This document shows, one piece after another, positions 24,116-32,259 of a stretch of DNA of 64,000 bases. Position numbers and translations under genes: made by a program. How positions within the stretch are numbered: position 1 is the stretch's first letter; every line of letters starts with the position of its first letter. The notes under the pieces are model-generated. The model was not told the origin of the DNA and searched no databases. It worked only from the letters and a program-made list of their open reading frames with translations. Origin of the DNA: an uncultured Collinsella sp. (GTDB lineage Bacteria > Actinomycetota > Coriobacteriia > Coriobacteriales > Coriobacteriaceae); the NCBI GenBank assembly GCA_958405195.1, contig CATYDM010000005.1:13550-77549 (forward strand), written 5' to 3'.

Positions 24116-25014
24116 TACAGCACGCCTCCGATCATCAAAAGCAGCTGCGCGGTAATGCAGCCAAAGATAAGCGAATCGCTACGATCGAGCATGCCGCCGT
24201 GGCCCGGGATAAGGTTACCGGAATCCTTAACGCCCACACCGCGCTTGATGCGCGACTCGATGAGGTCTCCGATAACGCCCAGGACGGACACGACCACGCC
24301 GCACAGCAGCGCATAGGGCAGGCTGAGCTTGTAGAAGTGCGTCGCCCACAGGATGAGCCAAATCAAAACCGAGCCCAGGATGCCGCCGACAAACCCCTCC
24401 CAGCTCTTTTTGGGAGAGATCTTGGGAACCATCTTGTGCTTGCCGATACGGCTACCCACGATGTAGGCAAACGAATCGGAGACCCAAAGGGACGCGCAAA
24501 CGCCCACCGAAAGCAGGGCGCCGGCAAAACCGGGCACGGCATCGCGCAGCAGCACGATAGCCGACAGCATAAAGCCAGTGTAGATGGGACCCATGAGCGT
24601 CACGGCCACATCAGAGATGCGGGTACGCGGCGACCAAACATACCAAATGCCCACAGCGAGCATCAGGGCAAAAAGCAGGGCATTCAGCAACATCGAATCG
24701 CCCAACGCCGACAGCGGAAAGAGTAAGGCGGCAGCGATACCCATGCGCTCGTTAGCCATCTTGCCATCGAGCCTCGTCATACGGAAAAACTCATAGCAGC
24801 ACAGACCGCTCATGACAGAAACAAAGATGGCCGTGGGCACAATACCCAAAACCAGGCACAGGATAAAGACAACGGCGTAGACGATACCAGCGGCGGCACG
24901 GGTAATAAAGCCCGCCAGCCACGAACCGGTGCCGTTCTTCGCTGCAGGCGCTCCCGCAGTGGCAGCTTTACGCGCAGGCGTCTTGGGAGCAGATGCCTTG
25001 GGACGATCGGACAC
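24115..25014 (-). CDS. cdsA: Phosphatidate cytidylyltransferase
   Basis: Integral membrane enzyme making CDP-diacylglycerol from CTP and phosphatidate (299 residues). Eight or so hydrophobic segments follow a Lys/Ala/Pro-rich cytoplasmic N-terminus of about 30 residues. The family signature near the C-terminus is clear: SRIKRGVGVKDSGNLIPGHG followed by GMLDRSDSL. The start is GTG at 25014, 2 bp after the uppS stop. The uppS-cdsA-dxr-rseP order is widely conserved. Confidence 0.96.
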   Translation of the reverse strand: MSDRPKASAPKTPARKAATAGAPAAKNGTGSWLAGFITRAAAGIVYAVVFILCLVLGIVPTAIFVSVMSGLCCYEFFRMTRLDGKMANERMGIAAALLFPLSALGDSMLLNALLFALMLAVGIWYVWSPRTRISDVAVTLMGPIYTGFMLSAIVLLRDAVPGFAGALLSVGVCASLWVSDSFAYIVGSRIGKHKMVPKISPKKSWEGFVGGILGSVLIWLILWATHFYKLSLPYALLCGVVVSVLGVIGDLIESRIKRGVGVKDSGNLIPGHGGMLDRSDSLIFGCITAQLLLMIGGVL

Positions 25015-25016
25015 GA

Positions 25017-25811
25017 TTAAGCCTCCTCGGTCTTGCTCAGTCCACCAAACCTACGGTCACGGCCCTGATAGGCCAAAATGGCGTCGACAAGGCCCCAACG
25101 ATCAAAGTCAGGCCAATAGGTATCGGTGACGTAGAACTCGGAATAAGCCACCTGCCACAGCAGATAGTTCGAAAGGCGCAGCTCACCAGAGGTGCGAATC
25201 ACAAGCTCAGGATCGGGAAGACCGGCGGTATAAAGGTGAGAAGCCACCATGTCGTCATCAATTGCGGCAGGGTCGATCTTACCGGCGGCAACGTCGAGTG
25301 CGATCTGACGGACAGCGCGAGTAATCTCGGCACGCGCGCCGTAGTTGACGGCAAGCGCCAGCGTCATACCGGTGTGATCGGCGCACTCGGCAAGACCGCG
25401 TTCAAAAACGTCGCGGGTCTTCTTGGGCAGCGCGGAAATATCACCCAAAAAGACAACGCGCACATTTTCGCGCTTTAGAAGCGGCAGCTCGTCAATGAAC
25501 GTCTTGGCAAACAGATGCATCAAGACGTTGACCTCATGCTGCGGGCGGTTCCAGTTTTCGGTAGAAAACGCATAGGCCGAAAGCACGTCGACGCCCAGAC
25601 GCACGCAGGCGGTAATAATCTCACGAAGGGAGACGATACCCGCCTTGTGGCCCTCGGTGCGTGCGAGACCGCGCGACGTGGCCCAACGACCGTTGCCGTC
25701 CATGATGCACGAGATATGGTGCGGAATGTTATTGAGGTCAAGGTCGGAAAAACCGACGCCCGCAGGGGCGTCGGCAAAGTACTCGACCAGTTTATGCTCG
25801 TCGTATTGCAC
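25017..25811 (-). CDS. uppS: Undecaprenyl diphosphate synthase (isoprenyl transferase)
   Basis: cis-Prenyltransferase making the C55 carrier for cell-wall synthesis (264 residues). It has the IMDGNGRWA motif near 37, GHKAG, LSAYAFSTENWNRP, and the C-terminal RTSGELRLSNYLLWQ and YVTDTYWPDF. The start is GTG at 25811, directly before which frr ends. The first 30 residues are a family-typical variable leader. Confidence 0.96.
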   Translation of the reverse strand: MQYDEHKLVEYFADAPAGVGFSDLDLNNIPHHISCIMDGNGRWATSRGLARTEGHKAGIVSLREIITACVRLGVDVLSAYAFSTENWNRPQHEVNVLMHLFAKTFIDELPLLKRENVRVVFLGDISALPKKTRDVFERGLAECADHTGMTLALAVNYGARAEITRAVRQIALDVAAGKIDPAAIDDDMVASHLYTAGLPDPELVIRTSGELRLSNYLLWQVAYSEFYVTDTYWPDFDRWGLVDAILAYQGRDRRFGGLSKTEEA

Positions 25812-25812
25812 C

Positions 25813-26349
25813 TTAGATCTCCATGACCTCGGCTTCTTTTTCCTTCAGAAGCTCCTCGACCTTGGCGACATACTCATCGGTGTGCTTCTGGACCTTGGCC
25901 TGCTCGCGACGGACATCGTCCTCGGTGAGCTCCTCATCGCGCTCGAGCTTGTTGTTGAAGTCGCGACGGATGTTACGGATAGACACCTTGGCCTGCTCAG
26001 CGTACTCGCGGCACTCCTTGACGAGCTCGCGACGGCGCTCCTCGGTGGGAGCCGGGAACGGCAGACGAACGACGGTGCCATCGGAGTTGGGGGTAATACC
26101 CAGATCGGAAGCGCCGATGGCCTTGACGATAGCGTTGATGAGTGCCTTGTCCCACGGCTCGATGAGCAGCATGTGGGCCTCGGGGGTCTTGACGGCGGCA
26201 ACCTGCGTGACCGGCGTGGGAACACCGTAATAATCGACGGTGATGTCGGACAGAATGTTGGCATTGGCGCGGCCGGTACGAACCTTGGAGAAGTTATGCT
26301 TGAGGGACTCGAGCGACTTGTCCATGTGGGCGGTGATGTTCTCTGCCAT
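25813..26349 (-). CDS. frr: Ribosome recycling factor
   Basis: Splits post-termination ribosomes together with EF-G (178 residues). The three-helix bundle sequence is conserved: SLKHNFSKVRTGRANANIL, DYYGVPTPVTQVA, and KVSIRNIRRDFNNKLE. It follows pyrH by 2 bp with an AGGAGG ribosome-binding site. Usual length is about 185. Confidence 0.97.
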   Translation of the reverse strand: MAENITAHMDKSLESLKHNFSKVRTGRANANILSDITVDYYGVPTPVTQVAAVKTPEAHMLLIEPWDKALINAIVKAIGASDLGITPNSDGTVVRLPFPAPTEERRRELVKECREYAEQAKVSIRNIRRDFNNKLERDEELTEDDVRREQAKVQKHTDEYVAKVEELLKEKEAEVMEI

Positions 26350-26351
26350 GC

Positions 26352-27074
26352 TTAATCCTCCTGATAGACGAGCGTGCCGACGGGCTCACCCGAAAGCGCG
26401 CGCTTGACGGTGTCCTCGCCATCGATGTTGAGGACCAAAATCGGCATACGGTTGTCCTGGCACAGTGCCGTAGCCGTGGAATCCATAACCTGCAGACCGC
26501 GGACGAGAACCTCGTGATAGGTAATCTTGTCAAAACGGACGGCATCGGCGCACTTGACGGGATCCTTATCGTAGATGCCGTCAACCTTGGTGGCTTTAAT
26601 CAGAATCTCGGCACCGATCTCGCACGCACGAAGAGCCGCGGCGGTGTCGGTCGTAAAGTACGGATTGCCCGAACCGGCGGCAAAAATAACGACGTTGCCC
26701 TTGGAAAGGTGGTTGATGGCGCGACGGCGAATATAGGGCTCGCAGATCTCGTTCATCTGGATAGCGCTCATCACGCGGCAGGGAACATCGTTATGCTCGA
26801 AGGCATCCTGCAGGGCGAGCGCGTTCATAACGGTTGCCAGCATGCCCATGTAGTCGGCCTGAGCACGCTCCATGCCACCGGCAGCGCCGGCCATGCCGCG
26901 GAAAATATTGCCGCCGCCGACAACGACGCCGACCTCATGGCCAACGGCTAGCAGCTCCTTGACCTGCTTGGCAAGATGGTCGGTAACCTTGGGGTCGATG
27001 CCATATTGGCCGTCGCCCATCAGTGCTTCGCCGGAAAGCTTAAGAAGCACGCGTTTATATCGGATGTCGGACAA
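26352..27074 (-). CDS. pyrH: Uridylate kinase (UMP kinase)
   Basis: Hexameric bacterial UMP kinase of the amino-acid kinase fold (240 residues). KRVLLKLSGEALMG at the N-terminus, VVVGGGNIFRGMAG and KATKVDGIYDKDP are characteristic. The start is TTG at 27074, which has a near-perfect AAAGGAGG 6 nt upstream. It is the first gene of the run to proS; a terminator behind tsf separates it from rpsB-tsf, so a promoter must lie in 27075-27133, but none is clear there. Confidence 0.97.
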   Translation of the reverse strand: MSDIRYKRVLLKLSGEALMGDGQYGIDPKVTDHLAKQVKELLAVGHEVGVVVGGGNIFRGMAGAAGGMERAQADYMGMLATVMNALALQDAFEHNDVPCRVMSAIQMNEICEPYIRRRAINHLSKGNVVIFAAGSGNPYFTTDTAAALRACEIGAEILIKATKVDGIYDKDPVKCADAVRFDKITYHEVLVRGLQVMDSTATALCQDNRMPILVLNIDGEDTVKRALSGEPVGTLVYQED

Positions 27075-27132
27075 AGCGATCCTCCTTTAATTAGACTCTC
27101 AATATGATATCAAAGGCTCTGATAAGAGCCAT

Positions 27133-27168
27133 GAAAAAGCAGGCTGTGAGTAAAACCCACAGCCTGCT
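27133..27168 (-). terminator. Terminator after tsf
   Basis: Perfect 11-bp stem AGCAGGCTGTG/CACAGCCTGCT with T5 on the minus strand, between tsf and pyrH. Confidence 0.9.
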
Positions 27169-27191
27169 CATTACCAGCTACAAGAGCTTAT

Positions 27192-28061
27192 TTACTCGCC
27201 ACGGACCAGACGGTCAAAGGCAACGACGGTAATGGTGTCGCCGAGCTCCTTGGAGACCTGCTCAGCGTACTTCTTGATGGTGAGAGAGCTGTCCTTGATG
27301 AACTCCTGCTCGGTGAGCACGGACTGCTTGTAGAACTTCTCCAGACGGCCGACAGCCATCTTCTCCTGGATAGCCTCGGGCTTACCGGACTCGGCAGCCT
27401 GAGCCATGTAGATCTGCTTCTCGTGCTCGACGGTCTCGGCCGGAACCTGATCGCGGATAGCGCAGATCGGGGCGACGGCGGCAACCTGAAGGGCAACGTC
27501 GTGAGCGAAGGTCTTGAAGGATTCAGCCTGAGCGGTCTCAGCCTTCTCGAAGGCGAACTCGACGAGGACGCCGATCTTACCACCCATGTGGATGTAAGAA
27601 GCGAGCGCGCCGTTCTCAGCCTTGCGGGCAGCGAAGCGGGAGATCTTCATGTTCTCGCCCATGATGTGAATCATCTCGGCGAGCTCGGAGGAAACGGTCT
27701 CCTCACCCATCGGCTTCTCGAGCAGAGCGTCGACGTCAGCAGGCTCGGTGGTAGCGACAACCTCAGCGACCTTGGAAGCAAAGCCGGTGAACTTGGCGTT
27801 GGAGCCAACGAAGTCGGTCTCGCAGGAGAGCTCGAGCAGAGCGCCGGTCTTGCCATCCTCGGAGACGAACGCGGCGACAGCGCCCTCGTTGGTCTCACGG
27901 CCAGCCTTCTTGGCAGCCTTGGCAAGGCCGTTCTTACGCAGAACGTCGACAGCGGCGTCCATGTCGCCGTCAGCCTCGACGAGAGCCTTCTTGCACTCCA
28001 TCATCGGGGAGTCGGTCATCTCGCGGAGCTGCTTGACCATAGCGGCGGTAATCTGGGCCAT
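27192..28061 (-). CDS. tsf: Elongation factor Ts
   Basis: Guanine-nucleotide exchange factor for EF-Tu (289 residues). The N-terminal UBA-like domain AQITAAMVKQLREMTDSPMMECKKAL and the core motif LLELSCETDFVGSNAKF are clear. The ATG at 28061 has AAAGGAAC upstream; a start at 28076 adds five unconserved residues. It lies downstream of rpsB in the standard rpsB-tsf operon and is followed by a terminator. Confidence 0.97.
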   Translation of the reverse strand: MAQITAAMVKQLREMTDSPMMECKKALVEADGDMDAAVDVLRKNGLAKAAKKAGRETNEGAVAAFVSEDGKTGALLELSCETDFVGSNAKFTGFASKVAEVVATTEPADVDALLEKPMGEETVSSELAEMIHIMGENMKISRFAARKAENGALASYIHMGGKIGVLVEFAFEKAETAQAESFKTFAHDVALQVAAVAPICAIRDQVPAETVEHEKQIYMAQAAESGKPEAIQEKMAVGRLEKFYKQSVLTEQEFIKDSSLTIKKYAEQVSKELGDTITVVAFDRLVRGE

Positions 28062-28106
28062 TGTGGTTCCTTTCAAAGAGATGAAAAAGAATTAACTAAG
28101 ACTGAT

Positions 28107-28835
28107 TTACTCGGCCTTGGGCTCAGCGGCCATCTCGGCCTCGGAGACCTGCTCCTTGCCGGAGCCAGCGAGGCAGGCGTCAGCCATGAGCTCGCACATA
28201 AGGGTGACAGCGGAGATAGCGTCATCGTTGCAGGGGATGCCGTACTCGACCTCGTCGGGATCGGAGTTGGTGTCGATCAGGGCGACGACGGGGATGTTCA
28301 GGCGCTGAGCCTCCTTGATGGCGTTCTCCTCGCGCTTGGTGTCGATGACGAAGAGAGCCTGGGGCAGACCCTTCATGTCGCGGGCGCCACCGAGGTTGGT
28401 CTGGAGCTTGGTGAGCTCCTTGCCGAGAACAGCCTGCTCCTTCTTGGGCAGAACAGCCATGCGGCCGTCCTCGACCATGGCCTCGAGCTCCTCCATGCGG
28501 TTGATGCGGGAGCGGATGGTGACGAAGTTGGTCAGCATACCGCCGAGCCAACGCTGGTTGATGTAAGGCATGTTGGCGCGCTCAGCAGCGTTCTTGACGG
28601 CCTCCTGAGCCTGCTTCTTGGTGCCGACGAACAGCACGTTGCCGCCCTTGGCGACGTTCTTGACGAAGGTGTAGGCCTGGTCGGCGTCGAGGATGGTCTG
28701 CTTGAGGTCGAGGATGTAGATGCCGTTGCGCTCACCAAAGATGAACGGCTTCATCTTGGGGTTCCAGCGACGGGTCTGGTGACCGAAGTGGCAGCCGGCC
28801 TCGAGCAGGGTGCGGATATTAATCTTGGTAGCCAT
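28107..28835 (-). CDS. rpsB: 30S ribosomal protein S2
   Basis: Small-subunit protein of 242 residues. LLEAGCHFGHQTRRWNPKMKPFIFGERNGIYILDL is the N-terminal signature, with NQRWLGGMLTN, then LIDTNSDPDEVEYGIPCNDDA. The ATG follows AGGAGG. The leader of about 135 nt has a strong promoter; short hairpins such as GTTGC-N5-GCAAC occur, but no known S2 leader motif was identified. Confidence 0.97.
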   Translation of the reverse strand: MATKINIRTLLEAGCHFGHQTRRWNPKMKPFIFGERNGIYILDLKQTILDADQAYTFVKNVAKGGNVLFVGTKKQAQEAVKNAAERANMPYINQRWLGGMLTNFVTIRSRINRMEELEAMVEDGRMAVLPKKEQAVLGKELTKLQTNLGGARDMKGLPQALFVIDTKREENAIKEAQRLNIPVVALIDTNSDPDEVEYGIPCNDDAISAVTLMCELMADACLAGSGKEQVSEAEMAAEPKAE

Positions 28836-28976
28836 GTTAAACCTCCTGTGGTTTGCCTCCGCGCGGGGTCATCCTCCAAAACCAACCCGGACATGTGCTA
28901 CCAAAGCCCGGGCACCACGGTATGAAGTAGCCGCACGTGCGTGATAAAAACATGTTGCCGTGAAGCAACCCGATGA

Positions 28977-29005
28977 ATGATAGCAGGAATGCCTCTTCCT
29001 GCCAA
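28977..29005 (-). promoter_or_regulatory. Promoter of rpsB-tsf
   Basis: TTGGCA-N17-TATCAT with an extended TGC in front of the -10. Transcription would begin near 28970, leaving a leader of about 135 nt. The gap 28836-29054 holds this promoter and leader only. Confidence 0.7.
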
Positions 29006-29054
29006 CCCGCAATCAAAACCACACACCTGAGTGCGGCGCGGGACGTCCCAGCCA

Positions 29055-29897
29055 CTATTCGCCGCGGGGATGGGCTTGAGCCACGGCACGTTTGAGCCGA
29101 TCGGGTGTGAGATGCGTGTAGATTTGCGTCGTGGACAGGCTCGCATGACCCAGCAGCTCTTGAACCGAGCGCAGGTCCGCACCGCCCTCAAGCAAGTCGG
29201 TCGCAAAGGTATGGCGCATCGCATGCGGGGCGATGTCGGCCGGAATGCCGGCGAGCGTCGCCAGCGTATGGAACCGCCGCCGGAGCATGGCGGCGCTCAT
29301 GCGATTGCCACGCGCCGATATAAGCAGCGGATGCGGCCCAGTAGCGAGGTCGCGGCGCTTTGCCTGAGCGAGCAACTCCGGCCTCCCCTCCTCAATATAA
29401 AGGCGCGTCGCCTCGAGCGCACGACGATACAGGGGGACAATACGTTCTTTGCTCCCCTTGCCCCACAGGCGCAGCGTGCGTTCGGTCCAAGCGATGGACT
29501 CCACATTGAGTGCTGCGAGCTCAAAGATACGGGCGCCGGATGCATAGAGCAGCTCGAGCATCGCAGCATCGCGCAGTCCCGCGGGTGTCGAGGTATCAGG
29601 CGTCTTGAGCAGCGCCTCGACCTGCTTGGTCGTAAGGACGCCCGGCAGGTCACGCGGCAGCTTGGGCGATGCGATCGCCGAGACCGCATCGCCCTCGACA
29701 ATCCCCTCGGCAGCCATCCAGCGATAGAGAGATCGGATAGCCGACAGGTGCGCCGCAAGCGTTCGGGGAGCCACCTGCTCACGCGAAAGCTCGGCAAGAT
29801 AGCGACGAATGGTGCGCACGTCGGCAGCGAAAGCATCAATATCCTCGCGCTCGCACCAGGCAGCAAAGCGCTCTAGCCTCGAGCCATAGGCCGTCAC
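29055..29897 (-). CDS. xerC: Tyrosine recombinase XerC
   Basis: Site-specific recombinase resolving chromosome dimers at dif (at least 280 residues). Catalytic residues are visible: Arg in SGARIFELAAL, Lys in GKGSKERIVPL, HAMRHTFATDLL, LLGHASLSTTQ and the Tyr in IYTHL. GTG at 29897 is the first canonical start, but 26 codons upstream also match the family (FIAYIARVEGLSPNT precedes the GTG). That extension reaches a GGAGG at the end of trmFO without any ATG, GTG or TTG. The likely true start is a non-canonical codon near 29975 (ATA overlapping the trmFO stop) or CTG at 29963. It is the last gene of the yraN-comM-dprA-trmFO-xerC operon. Confidence 0.9.
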   Translation of the reverse strand: MTAYGSRLERFAAWCEREDIDAFAADVRTIRRYLAELSREQVAPRTLAAHLSAIRSLYRWMAAEGIVEGDAVSAIASPKLPRDLPGVLTTKQVEALLKTPDTSTPAGLRDAAMLELLYASGARIFELAALNVESIAWTERTLRLWGKGSKERIVPLYRRALEATRLYIEEGRPELLAQAKRRDLATGPHPLLISARGNRMSAAMLRRRFHTLATLAGIPADIAPHAMRHTFATDLLEGGADLRSVQELLGHASLSTTQIYTHLTPDRLKRAVAQAHPRGE

Positions 29898-29971
29898 CGT
29901 GTTGGGAGAAAGCCCCTCGACGCGTGCGATATAGGCGATAAAAGAGTCGACGGTGTCGTACAGGTCAAAGG

Positions 29972-31309
29972 CTATGACCGGTCGCCTCCAAACAAGTCGG
30001 AACGCGTGGCCAAGTAGGCATCGAGGGCCTCGAGCGCACGGTCCGCATAGGCCTGGTAGCGGTCGCGCTTGCTGCGGCGCTTACCATCCTCGAGTGGCGG
30101 CACCAGGCCAAAGTTGACATGCATGGGCTGATAGCCCACGGTGGCAGGATCGGTCGCATAGCCCACGAGCGCACCCAGGGCGCCCACACGCGGCAACTCG
30201 ACGCCCGCGGCACCGATAGCCTCGGCATAGGTGTTGAGCGCCGCGAGCAGACCTGTCGCCACGGCTTCCATGTACCCCTCGGTGCCGGTGATCTGACCGG
30301 CCAGGCGCACACCGGTACCGGGCACGGCAAAGGTGCCATCGAGCACATGCGGGGCGTCGACAAAGGTATTGCGGTGCATGACACCGTAGCGGAAGAACTC
30401 AGCGTTCTCCAGGCCCGGCACCATATGGAAGACGCGCTTCTGCTCGCCAAAGGTCAAGTTAGTCTGGAAGCCCACCAGGTTATAGGCGGTCTTCTCCTTG
30501 TTCTCGGCACGCAGCTGAATCGCCGCCCAGGGGCGACGTCCGGTACGCGGGTCGGTGAGGCCGACGGGCTTCATGGCGCCAAAGCGAATGGCGTCCTTGC
30601 CGGTGCGCGCAACTTCCTCGGCAGGCTGGCAAGCCTGGAACAGATCGCCGCCCTCAAAGTCTTTGAGCACCACGCGGTCGGCCGTGGTAAGCGCCTCGAT
30701 AAAGGCCTCGTACTCCTCCTTATTGAGCGGAGCGTTGAGATAGTCGCCGCTCCCCTGCTCCTCGTAGCGCGACTGCGAGAACAGCACGTCCATATCGAGC
30801 GTGGAGGCATCGACGATCGGCGCCGCCGCATCAAAGAATGCCAAGGCATCGCCACCGACGAGCTTCATAACCTCTTCGCTCAGCGCCGGTGAACACAGCG
30901 GGCCCGCGGCAATGACCACGTGACCCTCGGGAATCTGCGTGACCTCGCCGTGCACGACCTCGATATTGGGACGAGCGGCAACCTCGGCCTCGACAAGCTC
31001 GGAAAACTTGACGCGGTCGACCGCCAGGGCACCGCCGGCGGGAACAGCCGCGCGATGGGCGCAATCGAGCAGGACTGAACCCATGCGCTCAAGCTCAGCT
31101 TTCAGCAAACCAGCCGCGGAATCCGGACGGGTCGACTTAAACGAATTGGAGCAGACGAGCTCTGCCAGGTGATCGGTATGGTGAGCCGGGGAGCTCACCT
31201 GGGGGCGCATCTCGCACAGCTTTACGGCAAAACCGCGATCTGCCAGCTGGATCGCGCACTCCGAACCCGCCAGACCGCCACCGATAACTGTCACCTGATC
31301 GAACTGCAT
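29972..31309 (-). CDS. trmFO: Methylenetetrahydrofolate-tRNA-(uracil-5-)-methyltransferase TrmFO
   Basis: Folate/FAD-dependent enzyme that makes ribothymidine at position 54 of tRNA (445 residues). FAD-binding VTVIGGGLAGSECAIQLADRG at the N-terminus. NSFKSTRPDSAAGLLKAE and the C-terminal VGALGALVGYAT and HVNFGLVPPL are typical of the GidA-like TrmFO family. ATG at 31309 is chosen, with AAAGGTG about 8 nt upstream, over a TTG two codons earlier. Neighbours dprA and xerC match the Firmicutes dprA-topA-trmFO-xerC arrangement, without topA here. Confidence 0.95.
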   Translation of the reverse strand: MQFDQVTVIGGGLAGSECAIQLADRGFAVKLCEMRPQVSSPAHHTDHLAELVCSNSFKSTRPDSAAGLLKAELERMGSVLLDCAHRAAVPAGGALAVDRVKFSELVEAEVAARPNIEVVHGEVTQIPEGHVVIAAGPLCSPALSEEVMKLVGGDALAFFDAAAPIVDASTLDMDVLFSQSRYEEQGSGDYLNAPLNKEEYEAFIEALTTADRVVLKDFEGGDLFQACQPAEEVARTGKDAIRFGAMKPVGLTDPRTGRRPWAAIQLRAENKEKTAYNLVGFQTNLTFGEQKRVFHMVPGLENAEFFRYGVMHRNTFVDAPHVLDGTFAVPGTGVRLAGQITGTEGYMEAVATGLLAALNTYAEAIGAAGVELPRVGALGALVGYATDPATVGYQPMHVNFGLVPPLEDGKRRSKRDRYQAYADRALEALDAYLATRSDLFGGDRS

Positions 31310-31323
31310 CTGCAAACACCTTT

Positions 31324-32259
31324 CTAATTGACACGTTTTCCATTGTGACCGAAGGGTGTCTGGGCGTGAAGGGCAAACTTGGAGGGCGCATACCTTCCAT
31401 CCATCATGCGCTCGATAAGACCCTCGAGTTCAAGCGAACCCAAGAGTTTGAGTACGCCGACAGCATCGAGCGAGACGAGCGCCGCGATGTCGTCGACCTT
31501 GAGCGGAGAGGCGATGAGCGCATGCATCACGGTCTGCTGCGTTGGATCCAGGTCGGCAATGCCGGGAGCATCGGGGCGCGAGTAGCGCAGGGTGCCGTAG
31601 ATGCGTGAGATAGCCATCTCGATAGATTCCTCGTCGATGATGCAGCAGGCACCGTTCGCAATGAGGTAATTCGTGCCACGCGACTCGGGCGATAGGATCG
31701 ACCCCGGCACGGCAAGAAGTTCGCGCCCCAAATCCATAGCAGCCTCGGCTGTAGAAAACGTCCCGGAAGGCATACCCGCCTCGGATACAAAGAGGGCTTG
31801 CGACAGGGCCGCGATCACGCGATTGCGGCGCGGAAAGGCAAACTTGCGCGGACCCATGCCCCACGGAGAGATCGACACGACCGCGCCACCCGTATCGAGC
31901 GTGCGCGAAATAAGCCCCGCGCTCGAACGCGGGTAGACAACGTCGGCGCCCGTCCCCAGCACCACGACGTGTTTGCCGCCGGCATTGATCGCAGCCCAGC
32001 CCGAGGCCTGGTCACAACCGACCGCGCCGCCCGAAACTACCGTCACTCCCGCCTCGACCGCCACCTTTGCCGCAAGCTCTGCCACGGCAAGACCATACGG
32101 CGAGGCCTTGCGCGCGCCGATGATGGAGAGCGCGGGCGTCGAAAGCACCTCGGGGTTGCCGCGCACATAAAGCGTCTGGGGTACATCAGATAGCTCCAAA
32201 ACGGTCTCGGGATACAACGCATCACCTGGATGCAGCTCAAAGGCCCCCTCGGCCATCAT
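31324..32259 (-). CDS. dprA: DNA-processing protein DprA
   Basis: Loads RecA on incoming single-stranded transforming DNA (311 residues). Rossmann-like domain with SIIGARKASPYG, VVSGGAVGCDQASG, VVVLGTGADVVYP, FPRRNRVIAALSQALFVSEAG and RGTNYLIANGA. A C-terminal winged-helix-like part follows (QQTVMHALIASPLKVDDIAALVS). It is shorter than the usual 360 or so because the N-terminal SAM-like domain is lacking. The ATG overlaps the comM stop (ATGA) and follows AAGGAGG. Together with comM and yraN it forms a DNA-processing operon. Confidence 0.95.
   Translation of the reverse strand: MMAEGAFELHPGDALYPETVLELSDVPQTLYVRGNPEVLSTPALSIIGARKASPYGLAVAELAAKVAVEAGVTVVSGGAVGCDQASGWAAINAGGKHVVVLGTGADVVYPRSSAGLISRTLDTGGAVVSISPWGMGPRKFAFPRRNRVIAALSQALFVSEAGMPSGTFSTAEAAMDLGRELLAVPGSILSPESRGTNYLIANGACCIIDEESIEMAISRIYGTLRYSRPDAPGIADLDPTQQTVMHALIASPLKVDDIAALVSLDAVGVLKLLGSLELEGLIERMMDGRYAPSKFALHAQTPFGHNGKRVN

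Noticed and set aside
28837..29055. 72-codon frame in the rpsB leader
   Set aside because: It overlaps the promoter and leader, has Cys/Trp-rich odd composition and no ribosome-binding site; treated as leader.
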